Positions 43,971-56,372 of a stretch of 64,000 nucleotides of DNA are shown here, in pieces (positions within the stretch are counted from its first letter, which is position 1; each line of letters begins with the position of its first letter). The position numbers were made by a program, and so were the translations under genes. Source of the stretch: Setophaga petechia (lineage: Eukaryota > Chordata > Aves > Passeriformes > Parulidae); the NCBI GenBank assembly GCA_024362935.1, contig JANCRA010000061.1:3224001-3288000 (forward strand), written 5' to 3'. The notes beneath the pieces are model-generated. The model did no database searches and was not told the DNA's origin. It saw only the letters and a program-made list of their open reading frames with translations.

Positions 43971-46436
43971 TTTGTCTTTGCATTTTGAGTGCCTGCAGAG
44001 ATTTAACAGAAAGGTAAAGAGGGAAATTAGATATATATATATTTTTTTATTTTTCAAATAGGTGAAAAAAAATAGGCAAGTTTTCATTAGCACAGACTCT
44101 AGAGTTGGAAGTAGATGCAGAACATTTCTAAAGTCAATTGTGTTGAAATTAGCATCCTTGCATTTATCAGTGTGACATGATATTTACTACAAGATGCATG
44201 GAAAGTTCTGCACATGTTTACTACAGTATGCATGAAAGGTTTCATCAACAGAAAGGAATCCTTTCTTATAATGTGTCGATAATAAAACCATGTGTTTTCT
44301 TTTACTGTTGATTTCTTGCATAAATTTTTTAAAGTTTTTATTCTTAATGAAATATTCTGGATGAACATATAAAGCTAAAATAAAAAGGTTGAGATAAAGA
44401 AGATGATTTTTTTCTCTTTGTAAAAATATCATCTTCTTTTTGGTTTGAATGGGATATATGATTATCATTTTTATGGTAGAACTCATGGGAGTGAAAATAC
44501 ATATACGAGTGAATTTGTGCACAATAACTCATAATCAAAGATTAAAAAAAAAAACAGAAAGAAGAAACTGAGGAAACTTACATATGAAGTAACTGTACAG
44601 TTTTTATTCTAAAGATATTTTACCCCTTGACTGAACATTTCCTTTACGATTGAAGATTTACTGAAAAGTTCATTGAAAATATGTAAGACCCTGAGTGTTT
44701 TACCAACAACTACATGTGAGGTCTTTCTACTGTTCACCCTATTTCTAACAGGATCAGGACAGGCTGCAGTTTTCCTGAGCTACCAGTAGGTACTAAAAGG
44801 ATGCATGGAATATCTTTCTACACACTTTAATTTAGGAGTATAATTCATTGCTACAGGATATTGGGGATTGAAAAGGGCTCCGTTAATTCAGAAAAGGTTT
44901 AGACATGTTCACAGAAGGAGTTTGCATCATGGATGGTGAATGCAACAGTTCAGATGCAACACCCAGTTCAGAAATCCCTTACATGCCAGAACCAGGTGAA
45001 GATTTCTGGAGGAAAGATCATTCCATGTTCTATCTTTTGTTTCTGCTCTATTCGAGAGGGCCAGGTCATGGCAGCTGGCTGACAATGAGCATGGATGAGC
45101 AAATGTACAGATCCAATGCCTTCTTGCATCATAGCCATATTTGACTTTTATCCTGTGGAAGAATTAAAGTTGGTGAATTTTATTTTCAAGGCAAGTTTTA
45201 TTGAGAGAGCAGTATTGCTAACTGTGGTCAATTGTGCTGTGACTGTAATTCTCAGAATATGAAAGAAAGACAAAGAAAGTGCTAAAGGTTTTTTTGTTTG
45301 TTTGGGGTTTTTTTGTTTTTGTTTTCCCCCTCATTCTTTCTTCATCCCTTGAAGGCATTTTGAAAGTTCCTTGGATAATAGGTGACTGCAGGATCAGACA
45401 TCCCTCGGTGATACAGTGACAGATTGTTCATTCAGACAAACTATTAATACAGAGTAAATATAAAGAGAGCAAATGAAAGTTTTTTCCCCTGTAACACCCA
45501 GAAACAGCCTGGATCTACAAAACAAGAGTGTCAGGGCTGTCTTGAGAAGTCTGCTCCTGTTGCAAGCCCTGCTAAATCAGAGTAACATTTCTGAATTGTA
45601 CCAGTTTAAGAAGTTATGGGAAAGTGGGGAAAACCATGGAAGCGAAAAATGAGCTGTGAACAAAACTGCCCATCCACACTGCTGTCCAAAGGAAGGCTGT
45701 GGCTTGCACAAGACTTAGTACCACTGCTATACCTCCATTCACACAATTGCAGCCCCAGAAATATGGTCTGACTGCCTGGGCTGCAGGAGGGCAGTGCAGG
45801 ATTTCATTCTTTCTGTTTGTTTTTAAGTCCATCCCATCATGATGATGTCTAAAGTGGTGGAAGTGCAGCACTAACAAAGGAAGAAAAATAAAAGCTGCAT
45901 TTTCTATCAAATCAAATTTGTAACAGACCTCTGGATAGTGGCTCTACATATTGCTTTTTCTCTTGTGCAATCAATACTCCTGCCTCACCAGGGCTGCACC
46001 TCAGGTGCTCTGAGCAGGAAATTCAGCTGTCAGATTGCTCCTGCTGTTTTACAAAAGGCCTGCTGCTCTTTACTGTTCCTTCCCAAGCTTTCTGTTCTCC
46101 CTGGGTTTAAGTTACCATTCAGTGTGTCAGAGTTTCTTGCACATTTGGGGTTATGGAGTTGTGCCACTGATGCCAGCAGTCTATTCTGGCTGCTTCCCTC
46201 TGAAGGGTTTTGGCAGATGTTTGCAACACTGGCTAACAACTATTGCTATAAATGCAACTAATAGTGAAGACATGAAATTAGGAGATGCAGAAACAATGCT
46301 GGCAAACTGAAAATAGCTGAAGACTTGAAGCAGGATTGTGGCTTTTACATCCTGCTGCCTATGAATATTTCCTTTTGTTGGTAAATAGCCTTTGTCTGAC
46401 AGGTGCTGACCACTGTTTTAAAAGCAGACCCAAACC
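43971..46436. other. No supported gene
   Basis: AT-rich intergenic sequence with a GTTT-rich stretch at about 45291-45328. ORFs such as 44905-45144 (plus) have no domain and no supporting splice structure. Confidence 0.5.
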
Positions 46437-46505
46437 TTTATTTATTTATATATTTATATATTTATATATTTGAATATTTTTATATATTTATATATTTTGT
46501 GTATA
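46437..46505. repeat. TTTATATA-type microsatellite
   Basis: TTTATATATT repeats with a roughly 10-base period and slight impurity. Confidence 0.85.
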
Positions 46506-49500
46506 TATGAGTAGAATAATGATTACTGAGTGTTTTTTTTCCCTTTTAAAAAAAATTCTTAATTTAGCAAAAACTAAGGGTTACATTGTGCAGAAAAAAA
46601 CCTATGTACTCCCTGAGGGAAGATGCAGGCAGAATACAGAGCAGGTTGAGGGCAGACATCACCTCACAATGAAGTGCTAAACAATATATATTTTTGAGAG
46701 TCTGCAATAGAAACATTAAAAGATAGTAAGATAGCACTCTTTATTGTCTACAGAGAATCTTATCTGAATGGAACAAAGAATAAGGCAGCTTTTTACTATA
46801 CAGCCATTCAATTAGCATTGAGAGAAGCACATCATCCCAATTCTCCACCCATTACAAAGCACTTTCAGGATAATGGGCTTTTCAGACTGCCAAAGACTTG
46901 GAGACAAAATGTTTCACATCAGTGTTAGGAAGAACTAATAGTCTCCAAAATCCAGACAATTTTATACTCAGGAGGAACAAACATCTGAAATTTCTCCAAA
47001 TAGCAGGAAGATATATTTTTGGCTGTAATAACTAAGTATGCTTTGGAAATCCCAGTATCCTTATTTTGGAGAAGCAAGATCTCATATGGAATTTGCCAAG
47101 CAAACATCCTGAGTCAAGCTCCTCATTTATACAGTTCCCTCAGATCCCTCTAAGTCTGGTTCATTAATTCAAATAAACATATTTTCTGTTAAAATAACAG
47201 AGGTAAAACCCTGGACTCCAATGTTTCCCTAACATTCACCTCCCTTGTCCCTGGAATTTTTCCTTTATTTTCTCTTCTTGGTTAGTTTATCTTGCAGGCA
47301 AAATGCTGCATGGGTGTCACATGCACGAGAAATCATCCTTTAACAGTAATTTGTAGTCATTAATCTCAGATCTACCTTGGGCAAGTTCAACATCAGAGGA
47401 AAAAAAGTGAAATTTAACTCTTTTTATCCAGTAACCATGCAGCTGTAGAATGGAAGACACTGACCCTTTTAGGATCTCTGAATATTTTACTCAGGTTTAG
47501 GTAAGAGGCAGCTCTTCCCCAGTGTAAATTTGGGTTAGATTAATTGCATTACTTTTAGTGTCTTGTTATGAACTATTGAGTGAGGTCGCCTGCATAATTT
47601 TATTTCCTTTGTTGTTTTGAAATCAACTCTATGGTAACAGCGAAGGCAGACTGAGACAGAGTATTAGTCAGAGAGTGATGAATAAAGGAAAACAGAGTCC
47701 AATAACCACTCCCCCCTCCTGCTCTCTCTTTCCCTACCCATAAACTCTAGAGTAAATATGGAGTTGCTCAGACCAGAGAAATGTGTCTCTGGTAAAAACA
47801 GAATCACAGGGGAAAAAAATATTTTAAGAGACGTCTGGAAATTATTTCATCCTACCTCTTTCCTGGAGCTGCCTTAATCTCAGTGTTAAATCAAGCTACG
47901 CAGAAGGGTTTGGGAGCTCTCTTGTGACAGAGATAACATAATGGTCTTTGCAACAGTGACTAGAAAATTACCTGGTGTGGATATCCAGTAGATGGGAGTG
48001 TGGTGTTCATTGCCACTTCTGTCAAGCCTAACCCTTTTCAACATAAAATTATCCCAAATTCCGCGATAGTTCTGAGGGAAAGGGCTTCAATCTAAAGGTG
48101 TGCATTTATGTACCCATCCCTGCACCACATCCATTCAGCTGTGCCATTTATGTCTAGTCTAGAGCCACTCTTATTTCAGTCCCCTGGGTTGAAAAATAGC
48201 GTTTTCCATGCCTGGATCTGCCAGTAATTATCTTCAGCAGCTCTGAGACAAAAAGAACTGATTCTTCATCATCTTTTCAAGAAAAGACAACCAGAAGATC
48301 TTGAGGAAAAAGGACTAGAAATTTTTGTGTTGCAATTATCCCACTGTTATCACATATTGTATCCAGGAACTGTCAAATACACAGACTTATTAGAGAGGTT
48401 TTGTGCTTCCTCTACAATGAGCTTTTCAATGACCTGTTACAAAAAAGCAGCTCATTTTCTGTCTCCCTGAGTTTCACTTCAAACAGTGTTGATCAGAAGA
48501 TAACAAAATATCTCAGAGAAAAGCTGTTATTCATATTTTACACCCAGTTTCCAAACTGCAGCACTCTGGTTCAATGATGGTTTTTTTTCATTATCTTGGG
48601 CATAACATAACATAACAGAAAGTATTTTCACAAGGAAATCTGAAAATGGGAAACACATGGGAAATGTGTTTTCTTTTCCACTGTGGGAAAGAAGAATAAG
48701 GGAAAGCACATTTTTCAGGAGTGAGCAATTAAGGATTTTGGCAGTGAAATTGCAATAATTCCATTTCTATTCTATAAGAGTAGAAAGACTTGGTTTTTTC
48801 TTTTAAATATGTGATTTGGGCTCCCAGTACAAGACACTTGAATTTATGATCAGTGCAGGATCCAGACTCATTAAAACACACCAACATTACACTGGTTTTT
48901 GGCAAATTAGGTGTACTCTTTGTTCTCAGCTAAATAAAGCTCACAAATAGTTCCTTCAGTACCTTGAACCCTTCACAAAGATTACTCTTCTTGGCTTCTC
49001 TTTGAAATAGTCTTTTAAAAGATACGTGTTTCAATTCAAGAAAAAAGATGAAAAAAGAATAAGTATTATGCAATTTCTTTTGGGAGGGAGAAATGTAGGA
49101 GTTTTTCAATACAATAACGCTAAAGCAGAGAGGAAAATTGCTACATTCAGCTGTGAAGAAAAATGCAAAGAAATAATTTGATAAATGCATACAAAAGATC
49201 TCATCTTTGCTGAAAAGAGTGATAAAAAATACTACCATTCCAGCCAGATAAGGCCTTTCATTTATTTGAAATTAATTTTATAAAATAATTTAAAATTAGG
49301 TCTATTTCAGCAATCTATTTCTTATACAATATAATTCTTGTTTTTAAAAGGATAAAAACCTTAATTTGTATCTCCAAGGATATAATTTAACCATCTGGTT
49401 AAATGTGGCTTTAGTAATGCACTCACTGCACTTCCTCACTCACAGGAATCTTTCTTTTAATGTGCAGCTATGTGCAGTCTACCAAAGTAAAATGAATTTT

Positions 49501-52500
49501 TAAAAGAATTTTTTTAAAATAGCTGATTTAAAAGTACTTTTTTCACATGGTAATTAAAATTTGCCTATCTCCTAGTGGTCGTATGTAAATAGGCTGAGAC
49601 TTTCAAAGCTGCCCAAAAGATACATAGATCCAATTCCCATCCAAAGCAATTTGATTTATCATTTAAAATACCTCCAATTGAATATCTTACTGTTAAAAAC
49701 TTTTGAATTAAAGCCAAGCTGCATAAAGTACTTTAATAAGAAACTAATATGAGGTTTCAGTAATAATATCTTTTCATACAGTTCAGTAGACTTGCAGGTA
49801 GCTTGGAAGTCTGAGTTATCACTGCCTTGAACTCCTTTTGGAGATGATATGGAAAACAACCCTAATAGTTATTAGTATCCCAACCAGATTTAAAATATCT
49901 ATTAATCCTTCATTAGCACTTCACATTTTAGATTGTAAAGTGATAAAGCTTTATCTGTTTTATCTTTCACAATCACTGGTAGACTTTAGACTGCAATAGA
50001 AGGATAACCTTTCTTCAAGAAGCATGTGCAAGTCTTTTTGTCAATTTCTGTTTTCTGAAAGCAGAGACAATTGTCCTTTGCTCCTATCAGACAGTGTGGG
50101 AGGCCCTCTTGTTTCAGCAGAAATAAAAGTTTGAAGTTTCTTTCTTCTTTATAGAATCTTTTCCATTGGTCTAACTGCTGCTTCAGTCCATACTGTTTTT
50201 ACTTTGCTGCTGCAGTAAAGAAAAGTTATGTCAAATAAATCATCTTTTCTGGGATTATATTTCTTAGCAAAGTACCTTCTGGTTGTGTAATGGTAGCAAA
50301 TTTGGTACCAGCAGCACATCTTCTTTACAGATTGTGGATAGGAAGGACAAACACTTCAGAGAAGAATGATATTCCTGGTCTTTCAGTTCCCTGTATGCAA
50401 GGCTGCAGAAATTGATATAGTGCTAGTAGAAATGGGATATTAATGTAGAAACTAATTTTGAACTAATTTTTTTTTTTATCTAAAGCTCACCTTGCATTTG
50501 CATCTGTCAAGCTGTAAGCAATTAGGTGCTGAGCTTAGTTGTACTTAGGAATGCATGATATGAATATAAAAAGTTGTCTGAGAAAGTAAAACTGCTTTCA
50601 TTCCGTGGTTTAGCAATCCTAGAGCAAGTAAGTTCCACATAAGAGGATTTTGGAAAGGTGATTTATGCTTTTACTAAGTGCTTAGAGTTGGTTGGTTCTT
50701 GTTTTTCCTCTAAAAGATGGAAGTTTTGAGCTTTCTTCAGCCCCCATCATCATTCTTTTCTCCATGCCATCCCAGCAGCTCTGCCAACACAAAGACTTGT
50801 GTAGCATGCAGTGGATCTAGCTATTGTCTAGAGGAAAATGAAAAATTAAAAAAAGAAAAAAAAAAAAAAGGAAAGGACGAAGAGGTTCTTCAGGAAAAGG
50901 TCATGGTTTTGCACTGTTTGAGAATAAAAATCACAGTTTTCTAATCTTGAAAGGGAACTTCATGAGAACAAAATGCTGAGAGGAAAGTTATATCTGGACT
51001 TGTTTATGTTCTGCTTTCTGTATTTGGTTTACCTTCTCTGTTTAAAACAATCAACAGCATTCCAGCCATGTCTGCTTCTCAGTTCTCTCTTGCAATATTC
51101 TTTTGTGGAGCTTGTTATGTGTGAAGGGCCACTTCTCCAGAGATCTGTCTCACTGCTTCTTGAAGCAAGAGTCAGCCATAGCAATGGAAGTGAGTGCACT
51201 ACTCACCCTGCTCATGATAATGCTTCAAATAAGGGTGAAGTTTGGAAGAAAAGTGTCTTCACAACAGATCACCTGTTCAGTAACAGGAGGTCTCTCACCT
51301 GCTCTTGGAAATTTTCTTGAGAAGTAAGGACTCCAGCCAACAAAAAAGCTTTTTATAGAGAATGAGCTTCTTGTCCACATCAATTTCATAGTTTCCTGGG
51401 GGAAATTGCTGTCCTCTTTCTCTGGCTGTATTGTAGCTTTCCACAGGAGAGGATTTGGAGAGGTGGTCTGTGGTTTGGCTTGAAAATCAGACCTGATGCT
51501 AACTGAACTGTACAATTCAATGTCTTCCCTTTCATGAAACAAGCTGTGAGTTGATTTGATTTGGGCCAGAACCACACTCCAGAGATAAGCAGTGAGTTGT
51601 GAGGAGAGACAAACGAGGAGCTGAAGGGAGGAGGACACACTTTAAACACATGAGACTTTGTAGAGAAAAAGCTGTTAGTGCAAATGCAAATAAGGATCCC
51701 TGTGTATTTCCTGCACATCCACCCCATGTGATACCCTGGGCAAGACTGTTAGAGTGACTGCCTCAAGAAAAGCACCAGCTTCACAGAGACCGTGTTCTGG
51801 TTTGCTGCTATAGCCCCTGGGAATGGCAATGATAACAGTTTCCCAAAAGGCACTGGAGAATATGCCTTGATCTGCTGTCCCTTCACTGTGGACCTCCTCT
51901 CCTTGTAGCTCCTTTAGACCTTTTTATCCCTCACTGAAGATCTCTGTGCTGAGAGGGGGAGAAATAGTGTGGGGATGGAGATAAAGGACCAAGAGTACAA
52001 GTTCTCCCTTAGGAGGCAAAATGGACAAATATAGAAATGTAACAGCTAAACAATTAAGCTGCTTTAATCCTTGGCCCCATGGCCTGCAGGTAGAAAAAAA
52101 AAAAGTCTTTTAATGGTAAAAGATTAATTCCATACCAGCATATTTTCTTTTTCTGGATCTGGGAGTCACTATGAAACATCAAAGCCTCCCTATCACAAAT
52201 GTGAGCTTCCAGCAGCTTAGACCAGTTTAAGTAAGCAGATGGTCTAGCCTGAGGCTCCTTGCTTAACTCCCTGACTGTTTTCCAACAGGCAGAGGTGAAC
52301 TTAAACTCTCTACATTGATTCCCTTTTAGGCTGGGAGGTCATCATTGCTCCTGGAGTGTCCCACTTGACATCCCCTCTCTGTAACCAAATGCTCAATTTT
52401 CTGTCTGCTGTAAAATGCTGATTTTTCAAACAACACCACCATTCACTCTGTTAGGAGAAGGTCAATCCCAAAGCTCAGTGTTCTCACTGGCAACTGGATC

Positions 52501-55500
52501 ATGTCTTTATCTGAAGACATCTCAAATGCTACTGGGAAATAATACTTTTGGAAATTCATTGTAATTTGCTGTACCAGCCTGGACAGTGGCCACAGCTGAT
52601 TTTTAGATGTGTTTGTTTTATTTCGTTTTGTTTCTAGGTTGGAGTTTGTTCATCTTTGAATTGACAAGTCAGAAATTGGGAATTTATTCCCTGTTCTTCA
52701 GGGCTACAGCCTCACTGGCAGAATCTCAGGTAAACTTTTTGCTTTTGGTGGCCCAGGCAAGCAAAACATGCAAGACTAGCCAAAACTAGGATGAGTTCAA
52801 ATTGAGTGGTAAAATGCAAAGATGTGTGAAAAGAAAGACCTGGCTGAATTACTGGGTGTGTGGGAGTAATAATATAATGAAAAAATGTGGTTGTTTTCTA
52901 TTATATATTCAAATATTGAATACTGTGTCCAATTCTAATCTTTCCTCTCAGAAAAGGTAAAAAACTTAGAAAATTTATGAAAAACAGTGGTAAAGGGTGT
53001 CAGGTGTTTTCTGTTTAAGGAAATAGTAGATTAATCCCTTCAGGTTGGAGAATGATCAGCTGAGATAGGATGTTGGAGGCAATGATTTGGAATGATTGTT
53101 CACTATTATAAAACATCCAGGCCACATAAAATGAACACATAATGGGTCCAAGCCAAACAAAAGGATGTATTTCATCACTGTATAGGTAGCTAATCACTGT
53201 TTTGCATTCCTTACACCCACTCTCCAGGAATTACCTCAGATCTGTTGGCACAAGCAGAGCCATGCTGATGAGAAGCAGATGGGAGATGATCCCTTTGTTT
53301 TCTAGTTATCAATTCTTCTCGGATAATTTTTGTGCCCCTTGCTATTGCACCTGCCTGAATACTGACATTTTTCAACACAGGTAAAAACTGATTCTCAAAT
53401 GGACAAATATTCACATATATAAAACAGTTTCATTTTTATTAAAGTGTCTTGAAATTGCATTTATCTGACACATATGAAAAGCGACAGTTAAATAACAAGC
53501 TCATCATTTATTTTCATTTAGAGTTTACTAGAGACTCCTTTTTCATTATAAAATGAGTTTTTCTGCATTCTGCTAGAATGAAAGATCAGGTTGCTCAATG
53601 GATTAGACACTATTCCAGAGCACATTTCTTTCTGAGATCAGTTAAAGAGAACAACAACAAAAATTTCTTTTAAACAACCAATCCAGGAGTCTGTCATTGA
53701 CAGAACTGGACTGGAAGTGGTTCTGGACAGAAGCTGTGCTTCCATTAACAGGGCAGAAATCTGCTCTCAGCATAAAGAATCAGATGTGGAAAAGAAATAT
53801 GTGGTGGTATAAAATTATACTGCTCCAGAAAAGCCTCTGTAGCTGTGCTTTCAGTCTGCATCTCGTAGCAACATTATAGCTTTGGTTTCATGGGGACACT
53901 AATTTATATTCTTGGGGGAAGGATGAAGCCAGAAACTCTAGCTAAATACATTTAACACAAGGCATAAACGGCTCTATGAAAATGACCATTTCCTCCAGAC
54001 TTAGACACATTGTAATTCATGTCCTCCAGCTCACTGGGTTTTTTGCAGTGCTGTTCTACCTACTCTGTTTCTTTCTAGGATTATTGGTTTTGTTACTTCC
54101 TTGCCTGGAGAAATAACACATTAACCCCTGAGGTACTAAATATAAATGTCCCTATTAAATCTGATTCTTCTTTCTGTAGCCTGTTAGGTGGAGCAATGAG
54201 CTGAAATCTACTAATGAAGCAATACAAACCCAGGGAAAGGGCCCTTGTAGTTGAAAAGACTCGAAGCACAGAGACAGATTTTCCAAATGCCTCAGCTGCT
54301 CCTTTTACTCTTTCAATGCTGTCAGCTTTACTGTGTCATGAATCTGGAAAGAGAAGCATGACGTGGCAGGGGTTTAAATAATGTCAGAATTTATCTTCCT
54401 TTCTCTCCTCCTTTCCTGTGATCCTCACCAGAGAGGATGAAATTAGAACATGAATTGTGACTGGCAGGTATTAGTCATATCACTTAGTGTCTAATCAAAC
54501 ACACAGGAAGGATTCTTATGCCTAATTTCATTGCCTAAGGGAAGGGCAGATCAATCTGTTCCACACAATTTCCTTACAGGCACTGGGGAGCATCAGCTGA
54601 GGATTGGGTGCAGCTTATCTCACCCTGAAGTCTGCACATGATCAGAAAAATCCCTTCCAGAGTTTGTTGTCCAGATTTGTGCTGAGCCTGACTATGGTGT
54701 GGACTGAATGACTCCCACCTTCAGGCTGCTTGGGAAGGAAGGGGTGTTGGAACATGCCTGGAAACAGCCAAAACAAGGGAGGTATCTCTGGACTGGAAAA
54801 GGAGCTGTTATTCCAGAATTTGACTCTAAGTAGGACTCTCACTGCTCCCACTGCTTGGGATTGTCCACTGAGGAGTAATATCCACTGTCTATACAGGGAG
54901 TCAAAGAAGGTGGGTTAAGATAATTATTTGGAGCTAAATAACTAAATACAGCTTAAATTACACTCTGATATTTCTTTCACTGATATTTTACTCTCTTCAG
55001 AGAACTAGTGTCATCACTTTGGTTTTGGAGCCAAACTCTTTTAAAAATCTCTTTATATGCTCTTCTGGAAGGCCCTATAATGTTGTCACAGTGCTATGGT
55101 GCACCACAGCACACAAACATTAATAATTTCTGTCTCTATAAATATGTAAGAGTAGTTCAGTAGCCCTTGGGATGGGCACCTGCAGCATATATTTCTAATA
55201 AAAATAGAGCAATTTTTGAAGCAAACAGTATTTGAAATAATTCAGGGCCAAGTTCAGTTTAAGACTGTGTCTTTGACAGTAAAAAAAAAAACAACCCAAA
55301 ATTTCTTAGAAAAATAAATTTATAATTTAAAAATAAAAAAATTGTTTTTCTTAGAGTTTCTTTCCCTGGATGTATAGTACATAAAGAAACACATGTAAGA
55401 GAAGATCGACACTGAGTCTTTAGAGATGGAGTAAAATTCTCAGTTGAAAATGCCAGGTAGATTTTCAAGAAAAAATTGAAGAAAACAGCCTGTATGCAAC

Positions 55501-55845
55501 ATCCAATTAGAGATACAGTCAACCCTGTAATGAGGGAAGGTCCAGATATAAAATAATTTGGTTTTGTTGTTACTCTAGTTATGTTGTCTTCCAGGAACCA
55601 GAATAAGGTAAATGAGACAATTTACTAATGAGAGTATTGTTACTGTTCTGATAGGATTTAAAGTATAAAATAATGTGTTTTGTGTGACAAAAAGCCATGA
55701 TATCAAAGTCATTGACAGAACTAAATAATTTGGACTGTGATATATCCTGAGTACTCACCTCCTGGATTAGTCCCAGAAGAGAACTGATGATATTTTATGC
55801 CTGCCAACAAAACACCAGAGCTGTGACTCTCTGTGTGTTACTTCC
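46506..55845. other. No supported gene
   Basis: AT-rich gene-poor sequence. The largest ORF (51225-51638, minus, 137 codons) overlaps others in different frames and has no domain. I see no repeats beyond short A/T runs. Confidence 0.5.
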
Positions 55846-56372
55846 AGTACCAACATCCAGCTCTGAGGTCCCCATGCTGGGAGGACAAGGATCTGTCTGA
55901 GAAGGTGAGAGTGATAGAACATCTCTTCTGCAAGGAACAGCTGAGAGAGCTGGGATTGCCCATCCTGGACAAGACAAGGCTCCAAGGAGAGCTTATTGCC
56001 ATGTTCCAGGGCCTAAAGGGGGCCTTTAAGGATAACGTGGACAGCCTTTCTAATAGGGCAGGTAGCAACAGGACAGAGGGTAACAGTGTTACGTTAAAGA
56101 GGGGTAAATTCAGACTAGATAGAAGGAAGAAATTGTTTATTAGCAAAGTGGTGGAACTCTGGCACAGGTTGCCCAAAAAGTCGCTAGATGCCCCAGCTTG
56201 AAAACATTTGGTTGGACTGAGCCCTGAGCAATCTGCTCTGGTGGAAGCTGACCCTGCTTGTTGCAAGGATTTTGGACCAGATGAGCTTTTGAACTCAATG
56301 AGCTTTTCTTTTTTGGACCAGATGAGCTTTTGAAGATGGTTTTGAACCCAATTCATTCTGTGATTCTGTAAA
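55846..56372 (+). mobile_element. CR1 LINE 3' fragment, about 520 bp
   Basis: The sequence follows the CR1 3' region on the plus strand. In order it has GAACTCTGGCACAGGTTGCC, then TTTTGGACCAGATGAGCTTT, then CATTCTGTGATTCTGTAA. A 23-bp segment (56271-56293) is repeated at 56312-56334. It has a short open frame (55833-56201) that covers only part of the ORF2 end or 3' region and is not functional. Confidence 0.85.

Noticed and set aside
51225..51638. 137-codon minus-strand ORF
   Set aside because: No recognisable domain, overlapped by another ORF in a second frame and no splice structure.
55833..56201. 122-codon plus-strand ORF
   Set aside because: It lies within a truncated CR1 element and does not encode a complete domain.
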